A stretch of 64,000 bases of DNA from NCBI RefSeq assembly GCF_002075795.1, contig NZ_CP020472.1, forward strand, positions 1,719,001 to 1,783,000, in the 5' to 3' direction. The notes under the pieces were generated by a model. It made no database searches. It had not been told where the DNA came from and saw only the letters and a program-made list of their open reading frames with translations. How positions within the stretch are numbered: position 1 is the first letter of the stretch; each line of letters opens with the position of its first letter. Positions 1 to 9,033 of this stretch are shown here, one piece after another. The position numbers and the translations under genes are program-made. The stretch comes from Shewanella japonica. Lineage in GTDB: Bacteria; Pseudomonadota; Gammaproteobacteria; Enterobacterales; Shewanellaceae.

Positions 1-1190
1 TTGTAATGCAAAACAATAAAGTCGCGAATATTTTCAGTTTCGGTGCGAGTTTGTTCATTAAACTCATTAATGTCTTCTTCAACGAGCCCTTGAGAAGGAA
101 ACATTTGCAATAAGCGCACAATGCCACGTTGAATTAAATGAATGCTGGTGGACTCTAGGGGTTCTAAGAACCCGGAAGATAGACCTATAGCAACACAGTT
201 CTTATGCCAGGTTTTACGGCGGCTACCTGTGCGGAATTTGATGACACGAGGGTCTGTTAATGGTTCACCTTCGATATTGTCCATCAAGGTGGCTTTAGCT
301 TCTTCATCGCTCATGTACTTACTGCAAAATACTAAGCCATTGCCTGTCCGACTTTGCAGTGGGATGCGCCATTGCCAGCCTGACTCTCGCGCAATTGAGC
401 GAGTATAAGGAATCGGTTTTTCAGTGGTTTTAGTTTGCACCGCAATGGCGCTGTCGCAAGGTAACCAGTGACTCCAGTCATCAAAGCCGGTATTGAGAGT
501 CTGCTCAATTAACAGCGCTCTAAATCCAGTGCAATCAAGGAACAAATCACCCTCGATAACGTCTCCTGATTCAAGGGTTAATCCGCGAATATTACCAGTA
601 TCATCATGCTGGAGGACTTCTTTAATTTTGCCCTCAATTCGGGTGATGCCATGTTGCTCAGCAATAGCCCTTAAGAACTTGGCGTACAAAGTGGCATCCA
701 TATGGTAGGCATGGTTGTAATCTTGATTAGGTAATACGGCAAAACGCCCCTCACGAGCCGCTAAATGCTCGGTGCAGTAATCACCAATTTGGCTGACGAT
801 ACCGCGTTGTTGACCTTTGAGCCAAAAATGTTGAAATCCACATGCCCAACAGTCTTTGCCTAAAAAACCAAAGGAGTGAATATAATCTTTACCTACGTCA
901 TGCCAGTTTTCAAAAGCAATTCCGAGCTTGAAGGTCGCATTGGTCGCAGCCATGACATCTTGTTCTTTAATGCCAAGTAAACGGTGAAAGATGTGTAGCG
1001 TTGGAATCGTGGCTTCACCAACTCCAACGGTGCCTATTTGGTCTGACTCAACCAGCACCACTTCTAGGTGTTTTCCCAGTAACTTTGTTAATGCAGCTGC
1101 AGCCATCCAACCCGCAGTGCCACCACCGGCAATCACGACTTTTTTAATCGGTTTGTTTGAACTTGTTGTATTTGAAGCTTGCTTTTGCAT
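1..1190 (-). CDS. Flavin-dependent tryptophan halogenase family protein (3' end outside window)
   Basis: Member of the FAD-dependent halogenase family (tryptophan 7-halogenase type), which uses reduced FAD, O2 and halide to halogenate indole-like substrates. The ATG at 1190 follows an AAAGGA ribosome site. Seen: GGGTAGW dinucleotide-binding motif at residues 22-28, GVGEATIP near 56-63, the expected catalytic lysine K88 in NATFKLG, a full WxWxIP motif (GWQWRIP, coded near 373-393) and SGFLEPLE. The frame is open to the window edge and ends in RDFIVLHY, a sequence typical of the family, so roughly the last fifth is missing. It is the last gene of the TonB receptor / halogenase / SapC / cupin block. 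Family is certain; the natural substrate is unknown, and related halogenases from TonB-linked clusters accept free indoles only in vitro. Confidence 0.93.
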   Translation of the reverse strand, partial: MQKQASNTTSSNKPIKKVVIAGGGTAGWMAAAALTKLLGKHLEVVLVESDQIGTVGVGEATIPTLHIFHRLLGIKEQDVMAATNATFKLGIAFENWHDVGKDYIHSFGFLGKDCWACGFQHFWLKGQQRGIVSQIGDYCTEHLAAREGRFAVLPNQDYNHAYHMDATLYAKFLRAIAEQHGITRIEGKIKEVLQHDDTGNIRGLTLESGDVIEGDLFLDCTGFRALLIEQTLNTGFDDWSHWLPCDSAIAVQTKTTEKPIPYTRSIARESGWQWRIPLQSRTGNGLVFCSKYMSDEEAKATLMDNIEGEPLTDPRVIKFRTGSRRKTWHKNCVAIGLSSGFLEPLESTSIHLIQRGIVRLLQMFPSQGLVEEDINEFNEQTRTETENIRDFIVLHY

Positions 1191-1309
1191 AACAAAATGT
1201 CCTTTGAATCAACTTATACCCGAGGTAATTTTATTTTCGTTGTTGATTTTGTTCGTTAAGTTGCTGTTTGTGTAAATCAAATGGCCGCACATTAGTATCA
1301 CAGAGGCGA

Positions 1310-2323
1310 TTACCGCTTGAGCTTGTTTATTAAGTCTGCTCTTAACTTACGTGCGTTTAATTCATCCAGTGGCTTAGTTTGCATGCCCTGAGCTGACTCT
1401 GGTATGTGCGAAACGTCATCGTCATCATGGTCAAAAATATAATGATTAAAATGCGCCTTCCAAGCTTGTCGTTGCGCTTTAGGTAAAGAGCGTAAGCTGA
1501 GCATTGCCAGTGCTAGGGCGTTATTGGGTCTTCCTAGGTAAGCGGGTGTATCTCGCCACCAATGGGTAATGAGTACATTAAATGCTTCGATACCACTGAC
1601 TTGATGCCACCACATGCTTGGAACATACAGTACATCGCCAGGCTCTAGCTCGGCAGTTTGAGCAGCGTTGAGGGCATGTTGGTATTTGGGGAATTTTTCA
1701 AAGTCAGGATTATCAAAATCCACCATACTGATTTCTTGGCCGCCGGGTGCAAATTCCATTGGGCCAGTATATAAATTGCCTACTTGCTCAGGAGGAAATA
1801 AGGTAAATGTTCGCTTTCCCACAACGTTACAGGCTAGATTCTGAGGAAAATCAAAATGCGCCGCAATACGAGATTGATTGCCTAACCACACACTTGTCAG
1901 AGGATGAATCTTGTCAAATGTTAGACTGTTTTCAGCAGCAAGCCCTGGCAGAAACTGATTAATTTCTGTTGATCCCATATAAATACTGGGTGGAAAGGCA
2001 TCGTCTTTATGGGTAAATAGCTTATCAATGACTTGGCGTAAGTTTAGCTGCGCTGCTTGATAGTTAAAACCATTGACTTGCTCGTTATAAAAAACACGCC
2101 CTTTATGCTCTGGGGAAACATAATAGGCGGTAACTGGTGCTTCTTGATAAAATGTCAGTAAGTATTGTGCTGCGGCTTCTGCACTTTGTTGCCCTGCTTG
2201 CACAATAGGCCAATGAGCACATGCGCCTTTAAAAATCACAGGCTCATCTGTGTTATCAATCACTTCTAAAATATGACTGATTTCAGTGTTATCAATGACC
2301 CTGACTGCCTGCTTTTTTTCCAT
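1310..2323 (-). CDS. Cupin-like / JmjC-type Fe(II)-dependent protein
   Basis: A 337-residue cupin_8 (JmjC-like) protein, probably a soluble Fe(II)/2-oxoglutarate-type oxygenase. Seen: HFD at residues 156-158 and a later WWHQVSG with H240, which together form an HxD...H iron triad, plus a GKRTFTLFPPEQ strand typical of the fold. The start has AAAGG upstream. It lies 41 bp after SapC and about 120 bp before the first halogenase, all on the minus strand. Cupin, SapC and halogenase genes recur together beside TonB receptors in Xanthomonas, Caulobacter and Alteromonas-type bacteria. Hydroxylation of a peptide, sugar or small molecule is possible; the substrate cannot be read from sequence. Confidence 0.85.
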   Translation of the reverse strand: MEKKQAVRVIDNTEISHILEVIDNTDEPVIFKGACAHWPIVQAGQQSAEAAAQYLLTFYQEAPVTAYYVSPEHKGRVFYNEQVNGFNYQAAQLNLRQVIDKLFTHKDDAFPPSIYMGSTEINQFLPGLAAENSLTFDKIHPLTSVWLGNQSRIAAHFDFPQNLACNVVGKRTFTLFPPEQVGNLYTGPMEFAPGGQEISMVDFDNPDFEKFPKYQHALNAAQTAELEPGDVLYVPSMWWHQVSGIEAFNVLITHWWRDTPAYLGRPNNALALAMLSLRSLPKAQRQAWKAHFNHYIFDHDDDDVSHIPESAQGMQTKPLDELNARKLRADLINKLKR

Positions 2324-2364
2324 TGACTACAACCTTTTAAATAATCCTAACGAGACATTGCTAT

Positions 2365-3084
2365 CTATTGTGCATTTTTAAAGTTGAGTAATTGTCTGAT
2401 ATTGGATTGTGATGCCAACGTCATATAAATTGCGTTCAAATAGCCATTTTGATGCAGCTCACCTAAAGTTTCGGCAGGTAAGCTTGCTAAGGTTTCTTCA
2501 TTGATGGTGTAAAACCCTATCATTTGGTGTTTGGCGCCATTATCAAGTTCAATATCTAAAGTGAATGATTCAAGCAGTTCTAGCTTGATGAGCGTTTCAA
2601 TGAACTGTTTACTGTCAATTAACCCATGGTGGATTACTTCGAGCATTTCACCGACTTCATCTAAATACGGTGTATTACCGCCGTATGGAAAAAATAGCGG
2701 CTCACCTTCAATTTCATTAATACGAGGATGATTAGGGTCAAGGTGAATCACACGTTGTACTTGCTCTACACCGTCTTCTTGAATAGTTTGTTGGCCGATT
2801 AAAAATGGCTGACGACGAACGGTAAGCGGGATATAAGATGCTTGCCATTTGCCATCTTGTAAAAACAAATTCTCTTTATGTTGAAAACCAAACATGGCAA
2901 CAGAGTAAAACTGACCTGTATTACTGTCTTTTTGAAAAAAGATGGGATAGTGCGCTTGAACACTTCTGAATTCAGCTGGAAAAGTCACTGTATACCATAG
3001 GTTATCACCGTACTTTTCTGAGCGTTCGGTAATAATTTTAATATCTTTATGATCGACACTGTTGAGTAATACTGGTTTGTTCAT
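2365..3084 (-). CDS. SapC family protein
   Basis: A 239-residue protein of the SapC family (PF07277), named after a Campylobacter S-layer-associated locus but of unknown biochemical function. Seen: LNSVDHKDIKI at the N-terminus, FPAEFRSVQAHYPIFF near residues 35-50, and a conserved FPYGGNTPYLDEV segment near 132-144. No signal peptide or membrane segment is visible, so it is probably cytoplasmic. The start is preceded by TTAGGAT. It sits 80 bp downstream of the second halogenase and 41 bp upstream of the cupin gene. The constant linkage to halogenase and cupin suggests a shared pathway, which is inference. Confidence 0.85.
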   Translation of the reverse strand: MNKPVLLNSVDHKDIKIITERSEKYGDNLWYTVTFPAEFRSVQAHYPIFFQKDSNTGQFYSVAMFGFQHKENLFLQDGKWQASYIPLTVRRQPFLIGQQTIQEDGVEQVQRVIHLDPNHPRINEIEGEPLFFPYGGNTPYLDEVGEMLEVIHHGLIDSKQFIETLIKLELLESFTLDIELDNGAKHQMIGFYTINEETLASLPAETLGELHQNGYLNAIYMTLASQSNIRQLLNFKNAQ

Positions 3085-3163
3085 GCTGACATCCTAATCA
3101 AATATTATTGGTTTTTGCTGTTTTTCAATTGTTCAAAAGAAAACAGTTATTGTTATTTTGTTG

Positions 3164-4753
3164 CTAAATATGGGGCAAGCCATATTGACGAATTTTATTG
3201 AGCAGCTCGCGATTGGTTGGCAGGATTTGCTTTAATCCCTGGGTTCGCTTGATATTTTCAGTAAACAACTGCTGAGCACGCTGTTGAAGCGTTGGTTTTA
3301 GGTGAGTTGGCACATGGGTCTCAAACGCCATTCCGTATAATACAAACTGAAAACTTGCAGCGGGAAATAACACGTCAGTGTGCTGAATATCATGCTTATT
3401 GGGCGTTTGGGTTCGCCATAGAGCTATCTGCTGTTGCAATGATTCTGGTATGGTCGATGACTCTCGATGATCATGCCAATAATCACTATCGCTGCGCTGA
3501 CTTAATACATAATGTAACTTTAAAAATTCAATAATTTGTTGCCAATGCTGAGAAAATCGTTGATTGACTCTAGTGGCAACAATATCCATAACTTGTCTAT
3601 TGGCAGGTAGTTGCTGCGCTAAGGTATTGGCGCTCCATTCAACTAATGCTAATGCAGAGGCTTCTAGCGGCTCAATAAAGCCCGATGCCATACCAATTGC
3701 CATACAATTGTTTTTCCAGCAAATTTTTCGGTGACCTGGTGCTATTGATAGTTTTCTAATATCAAGGTTATCGAGGTCAACATTGACACTGGGTCTTAAG
3801 TAGTCAATCAATTGCTGTTCAGCTTGCGCTTGGTCAGCATGGCTAGACGAATACACATGGCCCACACCACGTCTTGTCGGCAAGCCAATATCCCATATCC
3901 AACCATTGGTTTGCGCGGTTGAATGAGTGCATGAAGCAATCTCAGTATCATCAGTTGGGTAAGGGACTTGAATCGCTAACGCTGAATCGTTAAATAACAC
4001 TGATTTTTGACATACAAACGGTACGTGCATTTGCTCACCGAGTAACAAAGATTTTACCCCTGTACAGTCAACAAAGAAGTCTGCTGTCTGCTCGCCTGAA
4101 TGTTGAGTGACTAATGAACGAATATCGCCATTCTCAGCTTTTTGAATATCGCTGACATGGTCTTGAATATGAGTCACACCGAGCTTTTCGGTACAGTGTT
4201 GTTGCAGCAACTGACTAAATTTACCCGCATTGAGATGGTAACCGTAGTTGTTTTGAAACTGGTATTCACCGGTAGTAATTTGTTTAGGTGCCAAGCCCTG
4301 CATACTCAGTTGATTTTGTTGTCCAACAGCGTCAGCAAAACTGACTTGTTGACGGTGAGGCAGCCAAAAAGGGCATAAATCAATTTCGTTAGTGCCAATT
4401 GGCAAACTGAATGGATGAAGGTAATGATCTCGGGGTTGCTTGGTTAGATCAGCGTCTGGGCTATGGGTCCAATTGATAAAACGAGAGCCTTGTTTAAAGC
4501 TTGCATCGCAGCTGATTAAGAACTCAGTTTCACTGATACCGATTTTTTTCAGCGTCGTGCGCATTGAAGGCCAAGTGCCTTCACCAACACCAATAGTGGC
4601 AACATCTGGTGATTCAATTAACGTAATGTTGAGCTTAGGGGAGGGCGATAATTTGCCATTGTCAGCGTTATGTTCAGCAGCCAAAATGCCAGCGGTAATC
4701 CATCCCGCAGTGCCGCCGCCAACAATAATGATGTCTCTTATCGCGTGTTCCAT
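3164..4753 (-). CDS. Flavin-dependent halogenase family protein, divergent motif
   Basis: A 529-residue, full-length member of the tryptophan halogenase family. Seen: GGGTAGW at residues 12-18, GVGEGTWP at 55-62, the expected catalytic lysine K87 in ASFKQG, and SGFIEPLE in the C-terminal half. The tryptophan motif reads WIWDIGLP, not the WxWxIP of classical halogenases, although both Trp are kept. This suggests altered substrate or flavin chemistry. It lies 267 bp downstream of the TonB receptor with a terminator between, so it may have its own promoter or depend on read-through. It is clearly diverged from the other halogenase in the window, so it is not a recent duplicate. Confidence 0.9.
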   Translation of the reverse strand: MEHAIRDIIIVGGGTAGWITAGILAAEHNADNGKLSPSPKLNITLIESPDVATIGVGEGTWPSMRTTLKKIGISETEFLISCDASFKQGSRFINWTHSPDADLTKQPRDHYLHPFSLPIGTNEIDLCPFWLPHRQQVSFADAVGQQNQLSMQGLAPKQITTGEYQFQNNYGYHLNAGKFSQLLQQHCTEKLGVTHIQDHVSDIQKAENGDIRSLVTQHSGEQTADFFVDCTGVKSLLLGEQMHVPFVCQKSVLFNDSALAIQVPYPTDDTEIASCTHSTAQTNGWIWDIGLPTRRGVGHVYSSSHADQAQAEQQLIDYLRPSVNVDLDNLDIRKLSIAPGHRKICWKNNCMAIGMASGFIEPLEASALALVEWSANTLAQQLPANRQVMDIVATRVNQRFSQHWQQIIEFLKLHYVLSQRSDSDYWHDHRESSTIPESLQQQIALWRTQTPNKHDIQHTDVLFPAASFQFVLYGMAFETHVPTHLKPTLQQRAQQLFTENIKRTQGLKQILPTNRELLNKIRQYGLPHI

Positions 4754-4952
4754 AATCTGCCTATTATTGTTTTGTTTTATCGTTAAGGCTGTATTGAAAT
4801 GTTTGTTACTAAGATTAATGTGATTTTGAGTTTATTTAGCATTGAATATTTTTCAATCACTTACAAGGGGTATAGCGTAATAATTTGTATTAATAAAAAT
4901 CAAAATGAAATTTAAAAAAGGTGCAACGTCCTTGTTGCTAACGGATGTAGCT

Positions 4953-4982
4953 TAAAAAAGAGGTGACCATAATAGTCACCTC
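4953..4982 (-). terminator. Rho-independent terminator after the TonB receptor
   Basis: Read on the minus strand, GAGGTGAC pairs with GTCACCTC (4975-4982 with 4960-4967) around a 7-nt loop, followed by a run of six T (4954-4959 on plus). It lies about 40 bp after the receptor stop codon, between receptor and second halogenase. Confidence 0.8.
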
Positions 4983-5020
4983 AAACGACCTTAGTTTACA
5001 TTTTGCAAAAGGTGCACACG

Positions 5021-8020
5021 TTAGAATGTATAACGAGCGCCAAGACTGTATCGAGCTCCTGTTTGTGTGTAGTTAAGTACTTGAGTACTTGAACGACCAT
5101 GAGTTCGAGTATTCTCTTCAGTAATGTTTAACCCTTCGAAGAATACTGTTAAGCCTTCAACTGCGGCGATGTCGTAACCAATATTGAAGTCAACTTGCGA
5201 GTATTCTTCAGTGTAAGATGGGTTAGCACCTGTACCGTCACCAGTTGAGTTCAAGAACTCATCACGCCAGTTCCAAGCAAGACGAGCTGAGAAACCGTAG
5301 TTTTCATAGATAGCAACAACGTTAGCTGTATCACTGATGTTAGTTAATACGTTTTGCGGCTCATCACCTGGACGGTTTAAGTTGAAGTTGTCATAAGAAT
5401 CACCCGCGTTCACTAACGTGTAGTTAGCTTGCATACCGAAACCAGACTCTCCAAAGAAGTGCTGTACCGCAAACTCCCAACCATCAATAACTGAGCTGTC
5501 GCTGCTGTTAGACGGTGTGGTAATCACGAAGTTTAAATCAGGGTCACCAGGGTTACCTGTAATTTCGATATTACCGTTATCAGGGTTTAACGTAACGTTT
5601 GGATCTGTTGCGCCGTAGTTATCATAAATCCACTGGCGTTGCTCAATTGCGGTTGTTGCACCTGCAGCAATGGCTTCTTGAACGTAAACACCATTTGATG
5701 GATCCGGAATGTTGTAGATATTTGAATTAACAGGGTTACTGTCAATGAAGTTTGTTACGTCTTTACGGAAGTAACCAACAGAAACATAACTGCCTTCAGC
5801 GTAATACCACTCACCAGAGAAATCATAGTTAGTTGATTCAAGCGGTAATAAACTTGGGTTACCACTTTCACCACTACCACCACCACGGTTAGCGAGTGTG
5901 CCTACAGACGTACCACCTTGAATAGAGGTATAATCTGGACGACCAATGGTTTCACTGTAAGCTGCACGTAAATAGATATCTTCTACCACTTCAATGTTGA
6001 AGTTAAAGCTTGGTAGTAAGTAATCGTATGAACCTGTTTGAGTACCAAATACGCGGTTATCAGCCGTTGTACTTTCTAGAGCAATCTCAGTTTCCGCAAT
6101 CCAAGTAGCTTGATCGTACGATGATACTGCAGACTTAGATTCAACATCGGTTTTCTCGTAACGCAAACCTAAGTGAACATCGAATGGCATATCACCAAGC
6201 TCGCCTTCGTAGTTATATTGTACGTAAGCAGATTGAGATTCTTCTTGAGTGAAACGGTCAGTATCGCTAGCGTAATCAGTCGATGGGCAGAAACCATTAC
6301 CACAATCACCAATCGCTGTTGAGCCGTATAATTCAGCTGCACGTGCTCTTACTGCTTCAAAGTCCCATAAGAAGATAACGTCTTGTGGGTCAATAGAGGC
6401 AGAACCTTGATAATCAGAGAAGTCACCTTGTGAACCATCAAATTTATCTTGAACACTATCTGCAGGGAACCATGAAGGGTCAAAGTCGCCTTCAGCACCT
6501 ACACCACCCCAGTCATTACGTTGAACGTTAACTGATTGAGAGTGGTTATTGACGTCAGTTGCAGCGATACCGAAATCAATACTACCCGCTTCTTCAAATA
6601 CGTAAGTACCATTAATTTGTAATTGTTCAATTTCAGATTTATTGCGTGCATTACCAAATACTGAACCGGTCACGCGCATATCTTCAGGACGAACAGCATT
6701 ACCGCCACCCACAGCTAGAACGGGTACATCACCAGTAAAGTCAGTCGCTGCACTTGTACGAATAAATGCTGCTGTACTTAAGTTACTGTTACTACCATTT
6801 TTGTTGTTTGGTGAGCGTTCAGCTTCTGAAGTATGGTAATCCAATGATAAGAATAAATTATCAGTAGCATCCCACTCTAAGTTAAAGCCTAATGAGCCAC
6901 TTTCATCTCGGGTACCGTAATCACCAGCTGCCATTGATAAATCGGCGCCGCCATCAGGGTAAGTTTCAGAGTAAACAAGTGGAGAAGATACTGGGCCGTC
7001 AGACCAAGTACTTTCTTGTGTTGGTACGAAGTTAAACCATGCGGAAACATCATGAGATTGGGTATCAATATCATTTTGCATGTAGGTGTAATCTAAAGTT
7101 GCACGTAATGAATCAATTGGCTCATATTGCAGTACTAATTGACCATTTGTACGGGTACGTTGTTGCTCTTCAAAACGGTAAACCGTGGTTTGAGGAACTG
7201 CATATACGTCATCTTCGCCTGGGCGGTTGATTTGGTTATCATCTTTTGGAACACCACCCCATTCAGCGTTATCGCCGCCCCAATCTTGGTCAACAATACC
7301 AGGGAAACTACGCCAGCCTGTACCTACTTGAGCTTGCTGATTACCACTTTCACGTTCTTGGTAGCTTGCAGAAATAGAGATACCAAATTTGCCATCAGCA
7401 AAGGTATTTGAATATAAACCTGATAATTCAGGTGTTACAGAGCCTTCATCTGTTGATGTGTCATCAACGGCTTTAACACCAAATGTGGCTTTAAGACCTG
7501 GAGAGCTTAAAGGGCGATGAGTTAGAACATTAATGGTTGCACCGATACCACCCGTTGAGTTTTTCGCTTGGCTGGTTTTTTCAACTTCAACAGCGCTAAT
7601 TGCTTCAGAAGCAATATTGGCGAAGTCGAATGAGCGCGAACCTGTGGTTACTGGCATTTGACGATTGTTCAGCATAACCAAGTTTTGGTCTGCACCGAAA
7701 CCACGAACAGACACTCGGCTACCTTCACCATTTTGTCTGTCGATAGATACACCAGTAATACGTTGCAGAGATTCTGCTAAGTTACTATCCGGGAATTTAC
7801 CAATATCTTCCGCGTTAATCGCATCAACGATACCGTCAGAGCTTCTTTTTAAATCCATTGATTTAATTAAGCTTCCACGAATACCAGTGACCTGAAGCAC
7901 CTCGATGTTTTCATCTGCAGCGACTTCGTCTGCTGCAAATGCAGGCATCATGGTGCTTGCACTCAGTACTACCGACAAACTAGTGGCAATTCTGGTCTTT
8001 TTGAATGTTCTAGATTTCAT
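5021..8020 (-). CDS. TonB-dependent receptor, TIGR01782 (Xanthomonas/Caulobacter) type
   Basis: A 999-residue outer membrane active transporter that takes up large solutes using TonB energy. Seen: signal peptide ending MMPAFA at about residue 29; a plug domain near residues 45-170 with DSNLAESLQRITGVSI and SRVSVRGFGADQNLVMLN; a long beta-barrel ending in SLGARYTF with a C-terminal Phe. These are hallmarks of the TIGR01782 subfamily, common in carbohydrate loci. A strong GAGGGGAGA ribosome site precedes the start. Upstream are two LacI-type palindromes. A beta-glucan oligosaccharide is the likely cargo, given the GH16, GH3 and GH1 genes nearby; this is contextual inference. Confidence 0.94.
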   Translation of the reverse strand: MKSRTFKKTRIATSLSVVLSASTMMPAFAADEVAADENIEVLQVTGIRGSLIKSMDLKRSSDGIVDAINAEDIGKFPDSNLAESLQRITGVSIDRQNGEGSRVSVRGFGADQNLVMLNNRQMPVTTGSRSFDFANIASEAISAVEVEKTSQAKNSTGGIGATINVLTHRPLSSPGLKATFGVKAVDDTSTDEGSVTPELSGLYSNTFADGKFGISISASYQERESGNQQAQVGTGWRSFPGIVDQDWGGDNAEWGGVPKDDNQINRPGEDDVYAVPQTTVYRFEEQQRTRTNGQLVLQYEPIDSLRATLDYTYMQNDIDTQSHDVSAWFNFVPTQESTWSDGPVSSPLVYSETYPDGGADLSMAAGDYGTRDESGSLGFNLEWDATDNLFLSLDYHTSEAERSPNNKNGSNSNLSTAAFIRTSAATDFTGDVPVLAVGGGNAVRPEDMRVTGSVFGNARNKSEIEQLQINGTYVFEEAGSIDFGIAATDVNNHSQSVNVQRNDWGGVGAEGDFDPSWFPADSVQDKFDGSQGDFSDYQGSASIDPQDVIFLWDFEAVRARAAELYGSTAIGDCGNGFCPSTDYASDTDRFTQEESQSAYVQYNYEGELGDMPFDVHLGLRYEKTDVESKSAVSSYDQATWIAETEIALESTTADNRVFGTQTGSYDYLLPSFNFNIEVVEDIYLRAAYSETIGRPDYTSIQGGTSVGTLANRGGGSGESGNPSLLPLESTNYDFSGEWYYAEGSYVSVGYFRKDVTNFIDSNPVNSNIYNIPDPSNGVYVQEAIAAGATTAIEQRQWIYDNYGATDPNVTLNPDNGNIEITGNPGDPDLNFVITTPSNSSDSSVIDGWEFAVQHFFGESGFGMQANYTLVNAGDSYDNFNLNRPGDEPQNVLTNISDTANVVAIYENYGFSARLAWNWRDEFLNSTGDGTGANPSYTEEYSQVDFNIGYDIAAVEGLTVFFEGLNITEENTRTHGRSSTQVLNYTQTGARYSLGARYTF

Positions 8021-8145
8021 CTAAGTCTCCCCTCGACTAGATCTCAGGCTACTACTCTCTGATTTTTTTATTCGGATTACGCATTCACGTAATGTGTTTT
8101 ATTCATCATTTGTAAACGCTTTTAAAAGCCTTTATGTAAAAGTTA

Positions 8146-8161
8146 ATGTAAGCGCTTACAT
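8146..8161. promoter_or_regulatory. LacI-family operator upstream of the TonB receptor (site 1)
   Basis: A perfect 16-bp palindrome, ATGTAAGCGCTTACAT, about 126 bp upstream of the receptor start. Its central AAGCGCTT is the classic LacI/GalR-family core. A degenerate copy, TGTAAACGCTTTTA (11 of 14 matches), lies just downstream at 8111-8124. The LacI gene in the same locus is the obvious candidate regulator. Confidence 0.75.
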
Positions 8162-8332
8162 AAAACTAGATTAATTTGTTAACAGCGTCAACAATAATTA
8201 CGACAAAAAGTCACAACTTGTTAACCTTGTTTTTATAAATGGATAAAGTGATATTTTTTAGTTTATTGTTTTAATTGGTTTAATTTTGTTTTTTGTGCTT
8301 TTTTTTGTAGAAATAAAAAAGAAATATTTTTG

Positions 8333-8346
8333 TGATAGCGCTTACA
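8333..8346. promoter_or_regulatory. LacI-family operator upstream of the TonB receptor (site 2)
   Basis: TGATAGCGCTTACA matches site 1 at 12 of 14 positions and shares its AGCGCTTACA core. The two centres are about 186 bp apart, a distance that would allow a looped repressor complex, though looping is speculation. Confidence 0.6.
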
Positions 8347-8693
8347 TTTTTATTGTGAATTTTAAGGTAGGGAGTTTGGTTTGTTGCAAATTTAAAATCA
8401 TCATTTTTAAATCAAGACAATATACTGATTTAACTGGTTCCGATTTAAGGTTTCTTTGCCCGTTATTTGGTGCGATTACTCATGTTTCAGCTGGCTACTT
8501 AGGCACCTAAAAAGAGACGTTAGCCTCTAGGCAACGCTGAAGCACTTTTGAGCTTCAATTAATCAGTCAGTTCGTTCTTGAGTACTAAGCCTGATAAGTG
8601 AATAACCGAAATTAACACGATTGAAAAACAAAAGTGCCAGGGCATATTACTTGAACAGAGTACCTAGACAGAGCACCTAGATAGAGTAATCTG

Positions 8694-8756
8694 TGCAGGG
8701 TGCAGAGTGCAGAGTGCAGAGTGCAGAGTGCAGAGTGCAGAGTGCAGAGTGCAGAG
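8694..8756. repeat. Heptanucleotide tandem repeat (TGCAGAG)n
   Basis: Eight perfect, uninterrupted copies of TGCAGAG run from 8701 to 8756, preceded by one degenerate copy, TGCAGGG, at 8694-8700. The array is non-coding, between the receptor promoter region and the 3' end of the lacI-type gene. A perfect array of this length is prone to slipped-strand copy-number change. Confidence 0.95.
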
Positions 8757-9033
8757 TGTATAACGGTAAAGCGAGTAGAAGGTTATCGGGAATAAAGCGG
8801 TAGCGAGTAAACGATAAAGGAGGGTGATATTAACACCTTGTGGATATCATGATAGGCGATATGCAAGTTTTGCTTGTACTCATTACTACGGAAACTCTAA
8901 CTGTTTAAAGGAATAGGCAGAGAGGATATTGGCATAGTATTAAGGTTATCGGGGCAATATAAAGCGTATAGATAAACAGTATATGAGGGAATAGCGAGTT
9001 AGACTACTCCCTTAACGTCTTCAATTTCGAAGG

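Larger units (their letters stand above)
8021..9033. other. 1-kb intergenic region: receptor control region plus repeat tract, no gene seen
   Basis: The first 400 bp are very AT-rich and carry two LacI-type palindromes. A small inverted repeat, TGAAGC/GCTTCA, lies at 8538-8557. Near 8653-8690 is a degenerate 13-bp repeat (CAGAGTACCTAGA, CAGAGCACCTAGA). Then follows a heptamer array and a purine-rich stretch up to the 3' end of the lacI-type gene. The only open frame (8286-8510) is low-complexity and unconvincing. Confidence 0.7.

Noticed and set aside
8286..8510. 74-codon open frame in the receptor upstream region
   Set aside because: Low-complexity, Phe/Lys-rich, no ribosome site, overlaps a LacI-type operator.
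8694..8756. Heptamer array as a CRISPR-like element
   Set aside because: Units are contiguous with no spacers and far too short.
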